A stretch of 64,000 bases of DNA from JBHOQS01 sp042408875 (lineage in GTDB: Bacteria; Chloroflexota; UBA11872; JBHOQS01). The notes beneath the pieces are model-generated. The model saw only the letters and a program-made list of their open reading frames with translations. It did no database searches and was not told where the DNA came from. Numbering within the stretch: the stretch's first letter is position 1; every line of letters starts with the position of its first letter. The translations under genes and the position numbers were made by a program. Positions 17,843-26,945 of this stretch are shown here, one piece after another. Location of the stretch: the NCBI GenBank assembly GCA_042408875.1, contig JBHOQS010000006.1:86340-150339 (forward strand), read 5' to 3'.

Positions 17843-20800
17843 ATGCCGGCCTCCTCGCGCGGCGCCGGCCATGCTCCGAAGGCCGGACAGCGGCAGTCCT
17901 GGGTGCGCTGGTTCGAGCAGCTGGCTCAGTCCGACACCCTCCGTATCGTGGCCCTGCTCACCTTGATCGCCAGTGCCATGCTCGCACCGGCTACGCCGGA
18001 CCTCCAGGTCGGGCCGCTGGCAGGCGCTGCTGGCGAGACCGCAGTGGCAACTAGCCAGTCCAGCGGCTCGCTCACGGAATCCACTCAATCGCAAACGACT
18101 ACGCAGTCGCAAAGCACAACACAATCACAAACAACAAGCAGCCAGTCCACCCATCAGGGGCAGGCCACCGCGCAAGCGACCACGCAGACCCAGAGCACGA
18201 CGTCGTCATCACAGTCGTCACAGCAGAGCTCTGCTTCAACAACGCCGACAGCCACGCCGGCAGGAGGCCAGGGCTCACCGACCCCTACCTATGTCCCAGC
18301 ACGGTCCAGCCCTTCGGCGACGGCAGCGCCTTCCGCAACGGCCACCAGGCCCTCGGCGACGGCCACACCAACTCCTAGCGCTCCGGCATCCGCTGGGGCA
18401 AGTGCTGCCAGTACAACTCCGGCAGCAGGCACTGCGACTGCAACGTCGGTAGGCGCGTCACCTACCTCCACGCCGAGCCATACACCCACACCCAGCCCTA
18501 CTCCCACGTCAGGGACCGCCACGCTCTCGGCAGCGACGACCGGCACCACTGCGGCGACGTCGTCTGCTACTGTTACGGCAACTGTTACCCTTACGGCAAC
18601 GGTAACGACTGTTACCGCTACGGCCACTGCGCCATCTACTATGACGCCGACCCCGACGCCGACCCCGGTGTCCTCAGTGACGCCAACGCCTAGCGGCACG
18701 GCCGCAACAGCCTCGCCCACGGGGATCAGTAGCGCGGCTGCCGCGGCAGGCACGACGACTAGCACGCTTACGCCATCGCCGAGCCCGACCCCTACGCCGT
18801 GTGCGCCGCCCACCGCAACCGGTACACCCACATCCGGTGAGGCAACCGCCACAGGAACGGCGATCTGCGTGGACAACTCGACCACGGCTTCTGCGGAGAG
18901 CGGCACGGCTGGCGCGATCGGCGCGGCAGGGACGAACCAGCTCACCAACACGCAGTCGTCGACGGCGCACAGCAGTGGCGGTACCGGCAGCACCACAACC
19001 TCAAACACGTATACTGCGGTCGTGACCGACGCCGGCGCCGCCACGGTCCAGTCCGGCTTCGCTGGCGCAGTGGGCAGCACGGCGAGTACGAGCATTGATG
19101 CAGGCAGCACCCAGCTCACGGCGTCTGCCTCCAGCGGCCTGCAGGTCACGCCGACCTGGCCGCCCGGCACAACTCCTACGGCTACTGCGACCGCGACGGC
19201 AACCATGACGCCAACCCCCACGTTCAGCGGCACGGCGTCAGCCACCCCGCTTGTCAGCGGCCAGACGCTCACGATCACGAACAGCAGCACGACACTGGCC
19301 CAGTCAGGCTCGGCGCAGGCCGCTGGCGTGGTGGCCACGAACAATGTGACCACCTCCAGCACGACCACGGTGGACGTCAAGGGTCAGAACCAGGGGCAGA
19401 TCCAGGTCAGCACTGACTCGCAGGTGAACGTGGCTAATGTCGGCGTGGCCTCTGCTGCATCCGGCGACAGCCGCGCCGCTGGCGCGCCGGCGAGCGTTAC
19501 CGTATCCTCCGCCGCCCAGCCCGCCTCCGCGGCGCCGGCGGCAACCACAACGAGCGCGACCGGCGGCACAGGTGTGCTGGTGGCCCGTTCGGGCGACGTG
19601 GTAGCCATCGGGAACTCGGTCCAGAATACCCTGAGCGGCGAGCAGGTGGCATCGCGCACGGTGAGCGGGAGCGCAGGTAGCGGCGCTACGCTCACGAACG
19701 AGCAGAGCGTGGCGCTGCGCAACCAGGGCAGCGCCAACGCGGTCTCTGGCACCGCCTGCGCGCAGTGCGGGCAGGCGCCGGCGGCTGCGTCATCAGCCGT
19801 CCCGCCGGTTCCGGCCCCGACGCCCGGCTCGATCCTGGCGCTTAACAACCAGAGCGTGACGGCGGCGGCCAGCGGCGATGCCACGGCCGTCGGTCTGGTC
19901 GCCCGCAATGACGTGCAGTCTCAGTCGAACGTCAACGTCGCTGTTGAGGGCGACAACTACGGCATCATCGATGTCGTGATCAAATTCATCACCAACATCG
20001 TGAACCTGGGCCGAGGCACTGCCCGGAGCGGTGAGACGCGGGCCACCGGCGCGCCCGCGGAGGTAGTGGTCGGACCATCCGGTGCTTCGGGCGGGGGTGC
20101 TACCGGTGCCGAGGCGCGCTCCGGAGACGCGTCCGCCGTCGGGGCGAAGGTGGAGAACCACGTTGGCGCCGCAGCGAAGACGGACGTCGTCATCGAGGGT
20201 GACAATCGCTCCCCGCTTAAGATCATCACGCGGCTGTTTGCCAAGGTGTTTAATTTCGGAAGCGCGTCGTCACGCACAGGCGACGCTGCGGCGCGGGGGG
20301 CGACCGGGTCAGGGGTTAACCAGACGAGCGCCCGCAGCGGCCGGGCCGACGCGCTCGGCCTGGACGCCTTCAACGATCTCCGGCTCAACTCAGAGGTTAA
20401 CGTCCGGCTCAAGGGCTCGAACTACTCTCGGATTGACATCGAGGTCTATGTCGAGGCCGATGTATGGAACGAGGCGTATGCTGAGGCACTGAGCGGCACT
20501 GCAGTTGCTGAGGGCGGCGCCGCACGCGCCGGCGCTCCGGCACGCGCTTCGTCAGGCTCGGCTGAGCGGTCGGACGAGCGGAAAGATGAGCGGCCACGCA
20601 CGTCCGGGAGCAGCGTGAGTGGCGCGACAGCCACGACGACGCCTACCACGAGCGCCCCAAGCATTGCCCGCACGGGCGAGTTCGTCTACGTGCAAGCCCG
20701 CACAGGGAGCACGACCCAGGCGGGGAGCGGTTCGGCCAGCGGAACAGGGGTTGCTAGCACGACCATACTCTCGTCTGAACAAGTAGCCGCGTCGAACAGC

Positions 20801-21622
20801 TCCGGATCAGGCCCGAAGAGCAGCACGAACACGACCTCCCTGGACCTGTTGACGCTTGGTATCAGCGATGTGCGCTCGGGCTGCGCGCGCACCGGCACGC
20901 TGGAGATCTGCCCGTCGCCGACGCCTACCCCGAAGCCCCAGCCTCCACGGCAGGAAACAGGGCGTGCTCAAGAAAATAGCGATGAGGAGACCAGCTGGGA
21001 CGGCAAGCAGGCTCGCGGGCCGTGGGTGAATCTGTCTGACCTGGGAGCCAGGCCATGGCGCCTGGTCTATGCTCGCCCGCGCATGCCAGGCATGCCGGGC
21101 CAGCTCCCGCGTGTGCCGGCCCTGGCTGTCGTGCGCCCGGCGCCTGCGCCGGTGCCCCTGCCGGTGGCGCAGCCGGCCGGGCTGTGGGAGAGCGCCGGGC
21201 CAGGTATCCTGGCGATGCCGAGCGGGCTCGTGGTTGAGCGTGGCGGGCCCGGCAGCATGCCGGTGCCGAGAGACGTGCGCACAGCCGGCCTGCGTAGTCA
21301 ACCTGTCGCTCCTCCCAGTGACGCCCAGGTCCAGGTGCTACCTTCAACGCTGCTCGAGCCTCCGGCTGCCGCTGAGCTGGCCGCCAGCGAGCCGCCAGTG
21401 GATGCCGGCACGATCGAGGCCCAGGCCAGCAGCCCGCCCCCACCGCCGTCTACCGCACGGCCGCTGGATCTCACCTGCCTGACCTGGTGGAGTCTCTTGA
21501 TGTTATTGGGGACCCTACTCTACCGGCAGCGCTTGCGGCTTGAGACACTATTCCAGCGGGTGCGCTGGCGCCGTGCGCAGCTTCGCCCCAGCATGCTCGC
21601 AGGCCAGGAGGATCACGGATGA
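17843..21622 (+). CDS. Giant Ser/Thr/Pro-rich surface protein with about 35-residue repeats and C-terminal anchor
   Basis: The 1259-residue protein has a hydrophobic segment near residues 33-50. A Gln/Ser/Thr-rich tract (70-130) and a mucin-like Thr/Pro/Ser stalk to about 330 follow. Four copies of a repeat begin at residues 488, 677, 760 and 832, with the pattern SGxAxAxG, NxV, VxVxGxN and I/L-x-V/I. A Pro-rich region follows, and a C-terminal helix (WWSLLMLLGTLLY) with a basic tail looks like a membrane anchor; no LPxTG is seen. It resembles a stalked adhesin or cell-envelope protein. The next gene overlaps its stop codon (ATGATG). Confidence 0.82.
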   Translation: MPASSRGAGHAPKAGQRQSWVRWFEQLAQSDTLRIVALLTLIASAMLAPATPDLQVGPLAGAAGETAVATSQSSGSLTESTQSQTTTQSQSTTQSQTTSSQSTHQGQATAQATTQTQSTTSSSQSSQQSSASTTPTATPAGGQGSPTPTYVPARSSPSATAAPSATATRPSATATPTPSAPASAGASAASTTPAAGTATATSVGASPTSTPSHTPTPSPTPTSGTATLSAATTGTTAATSSATVTATVTLTATVTTVTATATAPSTMTPTPTPTPVSSVTPTPSGTAATASPTGISSAAAAAGTTTSTLTPSPSPTPTPCAPPTATGTPTSGEATATGTAICVDNSTTASAESGTAGAIGAAGTNQLTNTQSSTAHSSGGTGSTTTSNTYTAVVTDAGAATVQSGFAGAVGSTASTSIDAGSTQLTASASSGLQVTPTWPPGTTPTATATATATMTPTPTFSGTASATPLVSGQTLTITNSSTTLAQSGSAQAAGVVATNNVTTSSTTTVDVKGQNQGQIQVSTDSQVNVANVGVASAASGDSRAAGAPASVTVSSAAQPASAAPAATTTSATGGTGVLVARSGDVVAIGNSVQNTLSGEQVASRTVSGSAGSGATLTNEQSVALRNQGSANAVSGTACAQCGQAPAAASSAVPPVPAPTPGSILALNNQSVTAAASGDATAVGLVARNDVQSQSNVNVAVEGDNYGIIDVVIKFITNIVNLGRGTARSGETRATGAPAEVVVGPSGASGGGATGAEARSGDASAVGAKVENHVGAAAKTDVVIEGDNRSPLKIITRLFAKVFNFGSASSRTGDAAARGATGSGVNQTSARSGRADALGLDAFNDLRLNSEVNVRLKGSNYSRIDIEVYVEADVWNEAYAEALSGTAVAEGGAARAGAPARASSGSAERSDERKDERPRTSGSSVSGATATTTPTTSAPSIARTGEFVYVQARTGSTTQAGSGSASGTGVASTTILSSEQVAASNSSGSGPKSSTNTTSLDLLTLGISDVRSGCARTGTLEICPSPTPTPKPQPPRQETGRAQENSDEETSWDGKQARGPWVNLSDLGARPWRLVYARPRMPGMPGQLPRVPALAVVRPAPAPVPLPVAQPAGLWESAGPGILAMPSGLVVERGGPGSMPVPRDVRTAGLRSQPVAPPSDAQVQVLPSTLLEPPAAAELAASEPPVDAGTIEAQASSPPPPPSTARPLDLTCLTWWSLLMLLGTLLYRQRLRLETLFQRVRWRRAQLRPSMLAGQEDHG

Positions 21623-22551
21623 TGCGTGTGCGCACACGCCTCGCTGGATATTTGACCAGGTATCTCCTTGCGCTGAGCTATGCGCTGTGGCTGGCGTTCG
21701 TATACCGCGTAGAGCCAGCCGCTGCCGGCAATGACTGGATTGGCCTGACCGCGATCACGCCATCCGTGCGCAGCGGCATTCAGGCCGGTCAGACCTACAC
21801 GCTTCAGGCGACCGTGCCCTACCGCCTGGAGAGTGCACCGGAAGGCGTGATCGTGCTGTTCATCTTCGAGAATGATAATCCCGACTCAATTGAGCAAACC
21901 TCGGCACCGATCTCGGTGAAGCGCGGTTCGGGGCAGGTGACGCCGGTGATCCAGTACACGCCCCCGCGCGCCGGTGTGTACAAAATCAGCTTCATGGTGG
22001 CCCTGTTCCGCGACCGCCAGTCAATCCTCGCCACCGCCGGAGGCGGGCCGGTCCCGGTCAACCCGCCGGAGGACTACCTCGCGTACGTCCAGGCAGTGAA
22101 CGCGTTCAACAACGGGAACTACCGGGAGGCCCTGAACGGCTTCACGCGCGCTATCGAGCTGTACCCGGGCATGCGCGACTACTACCACTGGCGCGCGGAC
22201 ACGTACGTGCAGCTTCAGAACTACGAGGCGGCGATCGCGGACTATACACGCGCGCTGGAGATCATCCCCAACTATCGCGCCGGCCTGGTGGCGCGCGCTA
22301 TCGCACGGATGTGGCTGTATGACTGGGTCAATGCTATAGCGGACTTCTCCACGGCCATCGATCAGGGAGCGCGCGACCAGTGGACCGCCTGGGCGCACCG
22401 CGGCCGGGGGATCAGCCTGGCCGCGCTGGGTCGGCGTGAGGAGGCGATCGCTGACTATCAGGCCTACCTGGAGCTTGCTCCTCAGGCCGACGACCGTGAG
22501 CTTATCCAATCGTGGATCGCGGCCCTTCAGGAAGGCGCTTCCTCTGGCTAA
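21619..22551 (+). CDS. Exported TPR-repeat protein
   Basis: The 310-residue protein begins with a membrane/signal segment (LTRYLLALSYALWLAFVY) and ends its leader near AAAGND. Residues about 40-140 form a beta-rich domain. Residues about 155-300 contain TPR units (for example AFNNGNYREALNGFTRAIEL, YEAAIADYTRALEIIP, RREEAIADYQAYLELAP). TPRs mediate protein-protein contact. The start overlaps the stop of the giant surface protein, so translation is coupled. The likely role is assembly or export of that protein, which is inference from context. Confidence 0.85.
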   Translation: MMRVRTRLAGYLTRYLLALSYALWLAFVYRVEPAAAGNDWIGLTAITPSVRSGIQAGQTYTLQATVPYRLESAPEGVIVLFIFENDNPDSIEQTSAPISVKRGSGQVTPVIQYTPPRAGVYKISFMVALFRDRQSILATAGGGPVPVNPPEDYLAYVQAVNAFNNGNYREALNGFTRAIELYPGMRDYYHWRADTYVQLQNYEAAIADYTRALEIIPNYRAGLVARAIARMWLYDWVNAIADFSTAIDQGARDQWTAWAHRGRGISLAALGRREEAIADYQAYLELAPQADDRELIQSWIAALQEGASSG

Positions 22552-22872
22552 CAGGAACCCTCACGCCGGCATAGCTCGTGTCGATCTCTCTTGTGTATTG
22601 AGACAGCCACCCTCAATATGGCACGCTTGTGCCTGGCACTCCGTTCGACCGCTGGAACAGCCACCCAGGCCCTCCGTGCCCGTCGCTGCATCCAGCCGCC
22701 GGGGCGTGCCCGCGTTGCCCGCGCCGGAGCTATCCGGTACAATCCAGTGGAAAGAGGCCCGGCTGGCCTGCGGGCGAGATCAGTCGTGCCTGTATGGCGA
22801 CGTCCCGCGGTGACCCTTAAGTTCAAGGTCACCCTGGCGATGACCTTGAACTTGAAACAAGGAGCCTGGTGA
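22552..22872. promoter_or_regulatory. ispH leader region with perfect 13-bp inverted repeat
   Basis: No gene is supported. AAGTTCAAGGTCA at 22819-22831 and its complement at 22841-22853 form a perfect stem around a 9-nt loop. It ends about 4 bp before the AAGGAG ribosome binding site of ispH. It could be a DNA operator or an RNA hairpin that limits ribosome access. Confidence 0.55.
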
Positions 22873-23895
22873 GTGATGCGTGTATTACTGGCCACTCGGT
22901 ACGCCGGCTTCTGCGGCGGCGTGAAACGCGCCTGGGAGCTGGCGCTCCGAGAAGCGGCGCAGTCGTCAGGTCCGGTCTACCTGTCGGGCGAGCTGATCCA
23001 CAACGCCCCGGCGATGCGCGAGCTCCAGGAGCGCGGGCTGCGTATCGTCAAAGTGACTGAAGAGGACAGCCCGACCACGGGAACTCTGATTATGCGCGCC
23101 CATGGCGAAGGGCCGCGGACGTATGAACGCGCGCGTGAGCTGGGCCTGCGTATCGTCGATGCGACCTGCGGCATCGTCAAAGCTGTGCAGCGCCGCGCTG
23201 AGCAGCTCGAGCAGCAGGGCTTCCAGGTGATCCTGGTCGGCCATAAGAAGCACCCGGAGGCACTGGCCACGGTGGCGCATACGAAGCGCGGGCTTATCAT
23301 CGAGTCACCCGAAGAGGCCGAGCAGTTGCCGCACTTCGAGAAGATCGCTGCCATCGCTCAGACCACGGTGCTGGCCTCGGACTTCGAGGCGGTCTCCGCG
23401 GTGCTGAAGCGCAAGTGCGATTACTTCGAGGACCAGGGTCGCATCTGCGGCTGGACGGTGAAGGCGCAGGAGGAGGCCGTTGAGCTGGCCCAGCGCGTAC
23501 AGGCCATGGTCGTCGTCGGCGGCAAGAACAGCTCGAATACGAAGATGCTCGCCCGTGTATGTGCGGAGCTAGTGCCGACCTATCACATCGAGACCAGGGA
23601 CGAGCTCCAGGCTGAGTGGTTCAACGGCATCGCCACGGTCGGCGTGACCGCCGGCGCCTCCACACGCGACCAGGATATCCATGCGGTGGTCGAGTGGTTG
23701 CGCCGGCACGGGGAGCCCGCAGGGCAGCTTGGAGAGCTCGAGGAGGTCGGTGAGCCGGACGAGGAGTTCCACGCGCGCATCATGGCCGGCGCGGCAGGCA
23801 GCCTCATCGCCAGCGCGGCGGAGCGCGCGACGCATATCCCGGTCGGGCTCCGCCGCGGGAGCAGACCGGCGGGGCCAGGCATGACACAGGCGTGA
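22873..23895 (+). CDS. ispH: 4-hydroxy-3-methylbut-2-enyl diphosphate reductase (IspH/LytB)
   Basis: IspH makes IPP and DMAPP from HMBPP, the last MEP-pathway step, using an iron-sulfur cluster. Three cluster Cys are visible: GFCGGVK near the start, DATCGIV, and GRICGWTVKAQ. Substrate-site motifs are SGELIHN, GHKKHPEA, AQTT and GGKNSSNT. The region after the third Cys differs from the common ICxATxxRQ form. The C-terminus carries about 40 extra residues after HAVVEWLRR. Starts at GTG 22873 and ATG 22876 are both possible, after AAGGAG. ispG follows about 20 bp on. Confidence 0.93.
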   Translation: MMRVLLATRYAGFCGGVKRAWELALREAAQSSGPVYLSGELIHNAPAMRELQERGLRIVKVTEEDSPTTGTLIMRAHGEGPRTYERARELGLRIVDATCGIVKAVQRRAEQLEQQGFQVILVGHKKHPEALATVAHTKRGLIIESPEEAEQLPHFEKIAAIAQTTVLASDFEAVSAVLKRKCDYFEDQGRICGWTVKAQEEAVELAQRVQAMVVVGGKNSSNTKMLARVCAELVPTYHIETRDELQAEWFNGIATVGVTAGASTRDQDIHAVVEWLRRHGEPAGQLGELEEVGEPDEEFHARIMAGAAGSLIASAAERATHIPVGLRRGSRPAGPGMTQA

Positions 23896-23918
23896 CACAG
23901 ATCAGGAGGCACGCGCGC

Positions 23919-25103
23919 ATGAGCGCGATCTCTCAGGGTATCGAACAGGCAGGTGCGCTACCAGCGGGGCTGATCCGGCGCCGGATGACCAGGCAGGTCT
24001 CCGTAGGCGGCGTCACCATCGGCGGCGGCGCGCCGATCCGTGTGCAGTCCATGTGCAGCACTGACACACGCGACATCGAGGCAACGATGGCGCAGATCGA
24101 GCCGCTGGTGGAGGCCGGCTGCGAGATCATTCGGCTGGCCGTGCCGGATCGCGAGGCTGCGAAGGCGTTCGGAAAGATCAAGCAGCGCTGTCCGATCCCC
24201 ATGGTGGCCGACATCCACTTCGACTATGAGCTGGCGCTGGCGGCCATCGACGAAGGCGCGGATAAAGTGCGCATCAACCCCGGCAACATTTATCAGAAGG
24301 CCGGGCGCAAGGGCGTCGAGGCGGTGGTGAAGAAGGCGGCAGCGGCGGGCATCCCGATCCGCATCGGTGTGAACAGCGGCTCTATCGAGGCGCCGTTGCT
24401 GGAGAAGTACGGCTATCCTACCCCGGAGGCAGCCGTTGAGTCGGCGCTGGGCTACATCCGCACCTTCGAAGAGCTGGGCTTTACTGACATCGTCGTGTCG
24501 GTGAAGTTCAGCGAGGTGCCGTACATGATCCGAGCGTACCAGCTCCTTGCCGAGGCGGTCGATTATCCCCTGCATCTCGGGGTGACGGAATCGGGCACGA
24601 CGTTTAGCGGCTCGATTAAATCCGCCATCGGCATCGGGACGCTGCTGTGGCAGGGTATCGGCGATACCATTCGCGTGTCGCTCACGACGAACGATAAAAC
24701 CGAAGAGGTTCGCGCCGCCTACGAGATACTCAAGGCGCTCGGGTTGCGGACCCACGGCCCGATGCTCACCTCGTGCCCTGGCTGCGGCCGCGCGGAGGTG
24801 GATCAGGTCGGCCTGACCCTGCAAATCGCCAAGGCACTGGAAGGTGTTAATAAGAACGTGCGGGTCGCCGTAATGGGCTGTGTGGTGAACGGCCCAGGCG
24901 AGGCCCGCGAGGCCGACATTGCGGTCTTCGCCGGCAAGGGCGTGGGGGTGATTGTCCGCCGCGGCAAGATCCTGCGTCGTGTGAAGGAAGAGGAGATCGT
25001 GCCGGCGGTGCTGGCCGAGGTCGAGCGCTGGGACGATGCCGCGGTGGAACAGGAGGCCCAGCACCAGCTTCCGGTGCTCCAGAGCCCGCTGCGGAACTCC
25101 TGA
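23919..25103 (+). CDS. ispG: 4-hydroxy-3-methylbut-2-en-1-yl diphosphate synthase (IspG/GcpE)
   Basis: ATG at 23919 is chosen because AGGAGG lies 9 bp upstream; the longer frame overlaps ispH. IspG converts MEcPP to HMBPP, the substrate of IspH. The 394-residue bacterial two-domain form is seen: a TIM barrel with VQSMCSTDTRD and GVTESGTT, and an iron-sulfur domain with SCPGCGR and MGCVVNGPGEA (Cys plus Glu ligands). It directly follows ispH, so the two final MEP enzymes are co-transcribed. Confidence 0.96.
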   Translation: MSAISQGIEQAGALPAGLIRRRMTRQVSVGGVTIGGGAPIRVQSMCSTDTRDIEATMAQIEPLVEAGCEIIRLAVPDREAAKAFGKIKQRCPIPMVADIHFDYELALAAIDEGADKVRINPGNIYQKAGRKGVEAVVKKAAAAGIPIRIGVNSGSIEAPLLEKYGYPTPEAAVESALGYIRTFEELGFTDIVVSVKFSEVPYMIRAYQLLAEAVDYPLHLGVTESGTTFSGSIKSAIGIGTLLWQGIGDTIRVSLTTNDKTEEVRAAYEILKALGLRTHGPMLTSCPGCGRAEVDQVGLTLQIAKALEGVNKNVRVAVMGCVVNGPGEAREADIAVFAGKGVGVIVRRGKILRRVKEEEIVPAVLAEVERWDDAAVEQEAQHQLPVLQSPLRNS

Positions 25104-25152
25104 ACTCATTGCCCGAGCTTCCAGAGGCCTCGCCGAAGCTCGCCGACCACGC

Positions 25153-25183
25153 CCTCTGCCCGGCTGAGGAGGCCGGGCAGAGG
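25153..25183. terminator. Bidirectional terminator hairpin
   Basis: A perfect 12-bp stem (CCTCTGCCCGGC and its complement) with a 7-nt loop lies between the convergent ispG and TolB-like genes. It is followed on the plus strand by TGTCCTT. Confidence 0.75.
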
Positions 25184-25253
25184 TGTCCTTCCGCCGGCAC
25201 GGCGCTCGCAGGCATCCAGCACAGGCGCTCCTTTAAGCAGGCCTGTATGCGGG

Positions 25254-26435
25254 TCACCGGGCGACCCAGGCGATTCCACCGAAGGCACCGGCGCGGTCGA
25301 GCAGGCGCGGCTGCCCGCCGCCGGCAGAGACGATGTACAGGCCGCCGGCGGCAGCGACAGCCAGGGATGTACCGTCCGGTGACCAGGCCAGCGAGGGATC
25401 ATCTTCCAGCAATGTGGTGAGCCGGCGCACGTCGCCTCCGTCACGCCCGACCACGAAAACATCCATGGGAAGGCCATGGGCGTATACAGCCGGAGTGTGG
25501 GAAAGCCGGCCAAGGAGCTCCATGACACCGGCGAGGGCGCGGCGAGCGGTGTCCGCCACCTGCTGAATGCCGCCGGAGGCTGGGGCCGGCGCGGCTGCTG
25601 CGGTGGGTGGCAAAACGTCGCTCATCGCTGAAACTGGACGAGCCGCGGCGCTCAGCGCAATCCAGCGTCCGTCTGGGCTAAAGCATGGCCAGGCAATCGC
25701 CTCGAGTCTGCCCGGCGGCAGCACCGCGCGCTCACGGGAGATGCCGGTGCCATCGGCAGAGAGTTCAGCGAGAAACAGGCCGGCACCCTGCTCGCTGGTA
25801 CGTACGTAGGCCAGGAAGCGTCCATCGGGGCTCACGGCCGGCATGGCTGCGTCCGGCACCACCGGTACCAGGTTTCCGTCTGCCAGCGCCACGCGCACTA
25901 CGTCGATGTGCTGTCCGGTAATCACGGAGTTCTCGTAGCTCCAGGTTGTGGCGGTGGCGTAGAGGGCGCGGCCATCGGGATGCCAGATCGCATTCTCCAG
26001 CCTGCCGCCGTACGCCTGCGGGGGCAACGCAGCCAGCCGGCGCGGGCTCTTTCCATCCGGCCCGGCGAGATAGAGGGCTGCCTGGGGCAGAGCGGCCGGC
26101 GTAAATGGCCGGGTAGGATCGATCCGAGGTGGCGGCGGTGTCCGCGTAAACACCAGCGCTTTACCGTCCGGCGACGGCGCAGGGTCTTGGTCAAAGGCTC
26201 CGCGCTCCGGCTGCGTGAGCCGGCGCGGAGCCGATCCATCGAGTGGCACTGCCCAGAGCGCGCCGTCACGAGAAACGAGCAGCCGCGCCCCGGCCGGCTG
26301 GTTGAGCAGACAGCCGGAGCCCGCCAGCGCCGTGGCCAACAGACCGGCCACGCTGCCCAGCCCGGCGCGGCGAGTGAACCGTCCCTTCAGCGCTTCCACA
26401 CCCACGCCCCTGTGCACAGGTATCTGCACGAGCAC
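25254..26435 (-). CDS. TolB-like beta-propeller lipoprotein
   Basis: This 393-residue protein has a lipoprotein signal with LAGSGC near residue 42. It then contains PD40/WD40-like blades such as DPAPSPDGKALVFTR, AVSPDGRFLAYVR, CFSPDGRWIALSA and AWSPDGTSLAVAA. The SPDG repeats are typical of TolB-like propellers that bind proteins or ligands outside the membrane. No Tol system genes accompany it. It converges with ispG across a 12-bp-stem terminator. An Ala-rich insert lies between the last blades. Specific function is unknown. Confidence 0.85.
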   Translation of the reverse strand: MLVQIPVHRGVGVEALKGRFTRRAGLGSVAGLLATALAGSGCLLNQPAGARLLVSRDGALWAVPLDGSAPRRLTQPERGAFDQDPAPSPDGKALVFTRTPPPPRIDPTRPFTPAALPQAALYLAGPDGKSPRRLAALPPQAYGGRLENAIWHPDGRALYATATTWSYENSVITGQHIDVVRVALADGNLVPVVPDAAMPAVSPDGRFLAYVRTSEQGAGLFLAELSADGTGISRERAVLPPGRLEAIAWPCFSPDGRWIALSAAARPVSAMSDVLPPTAAAAPAPASGGIQQVADTARRALAGVMELLGRLSHTPAVYAHGLPMDVFVVGRDGGDVRRLTTLLEDDPSLAWSPDGTSLAVAAAGGLYIVSAGGGQPRLLDRAGAFGGIAWVAR

Positions 26436-26795
26436 TGGCTCGATGCGGCAAAGACACCGAGCCGTTGCCCCAGAATTCCCTCCAGGGTCTCTACGATAGC
26501 AGATTTCACCGATTGATCCCCAGAACGTCGGTGCTCAAACAGTTGTGTATCCCCCAGCGGCGCCGGAACCACGGCCGCCGCCTTATTCCCTTCTTCCAAC
26601 TCCTCCAACAAGTCTCAACGAGGAACTCTTCGCTTGGGCGCCGGTACCGCAGCCGGCTATAATTTACGGGACATATTCCGGCATTCCTGGATATGGGCAG
26701 GTTTCGCGTAGGAGCGTCTGCACAGCACCGCCGGACGCTCGCATGCCGGGCCGTGCCCATGAGCAGCACAACAGGGCAACACAGGAGTACTAACC
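26436..26795. other. Intergenic region between the TolB-like gene and rpmH
   Basis: About 360 bp without a supported gene. It contains the rpmH promoter at 26634-26663. No cluster of DnaA boxes is seen, so this is not recognisable as a replication origin even though rpmH-rnpA often lies near one. Confidence 0.5.
26634..26663 (+). promoter_or_regulatory. Predicted promoter of the rpmH-rnpA-yidD-yidC operon
   Basis: TTGGGC at 26634-26639 and a perfect TATAAT at 26658-26663 are separated by 18 bp. The element lies about 130 bp upstream of rpmH. Confidence 0.6.
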
Positions 26796-26942
26796 ATGCC
26801 GAAGCGAACGTACCAACCCAAGGTACGCAGGCGGCACCGTGTGCATGGCTTTCTTAAGCGCATGTCCAGCCTCAGCGGCAGGCGCGTCTTAAAACGCCGC
26901 CGCCTCAAGGGGCGCAAGCGGCTGACGGTGAGCGACGAGTGA
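26796..26942 (+). CDS. rpmH: 50S ribosomal protein L34
   Basis: This 48-residue basic protein begins MPKRTYQPKVRRRHRVHGFL, the near-invariant L34 pattern, and continues RMSSLSGRRVLKRRRLKGRK. L34 is part of the large ribosomal subunit. CAGGAG at 26782-26787 is the ribosome binding site. It leads the conserved rpmH-rnpA-yidD-yidC-jag cluster and is followed by rnpA after 3 bp. Confidence 0.97.
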   Translation: MPKRTYQPKVRRRHRVHGFLKRMSSLSGRRVLKRRRLKGRKRLTVSDE

Positions 26943-26945
26943 GCT

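Noticed and set aside
26436..26795. Replication origin upstream of rpmH
   Set aside because: rpmH-rnpA often lies near oriC, but no DnaA-box cluster is seen here.
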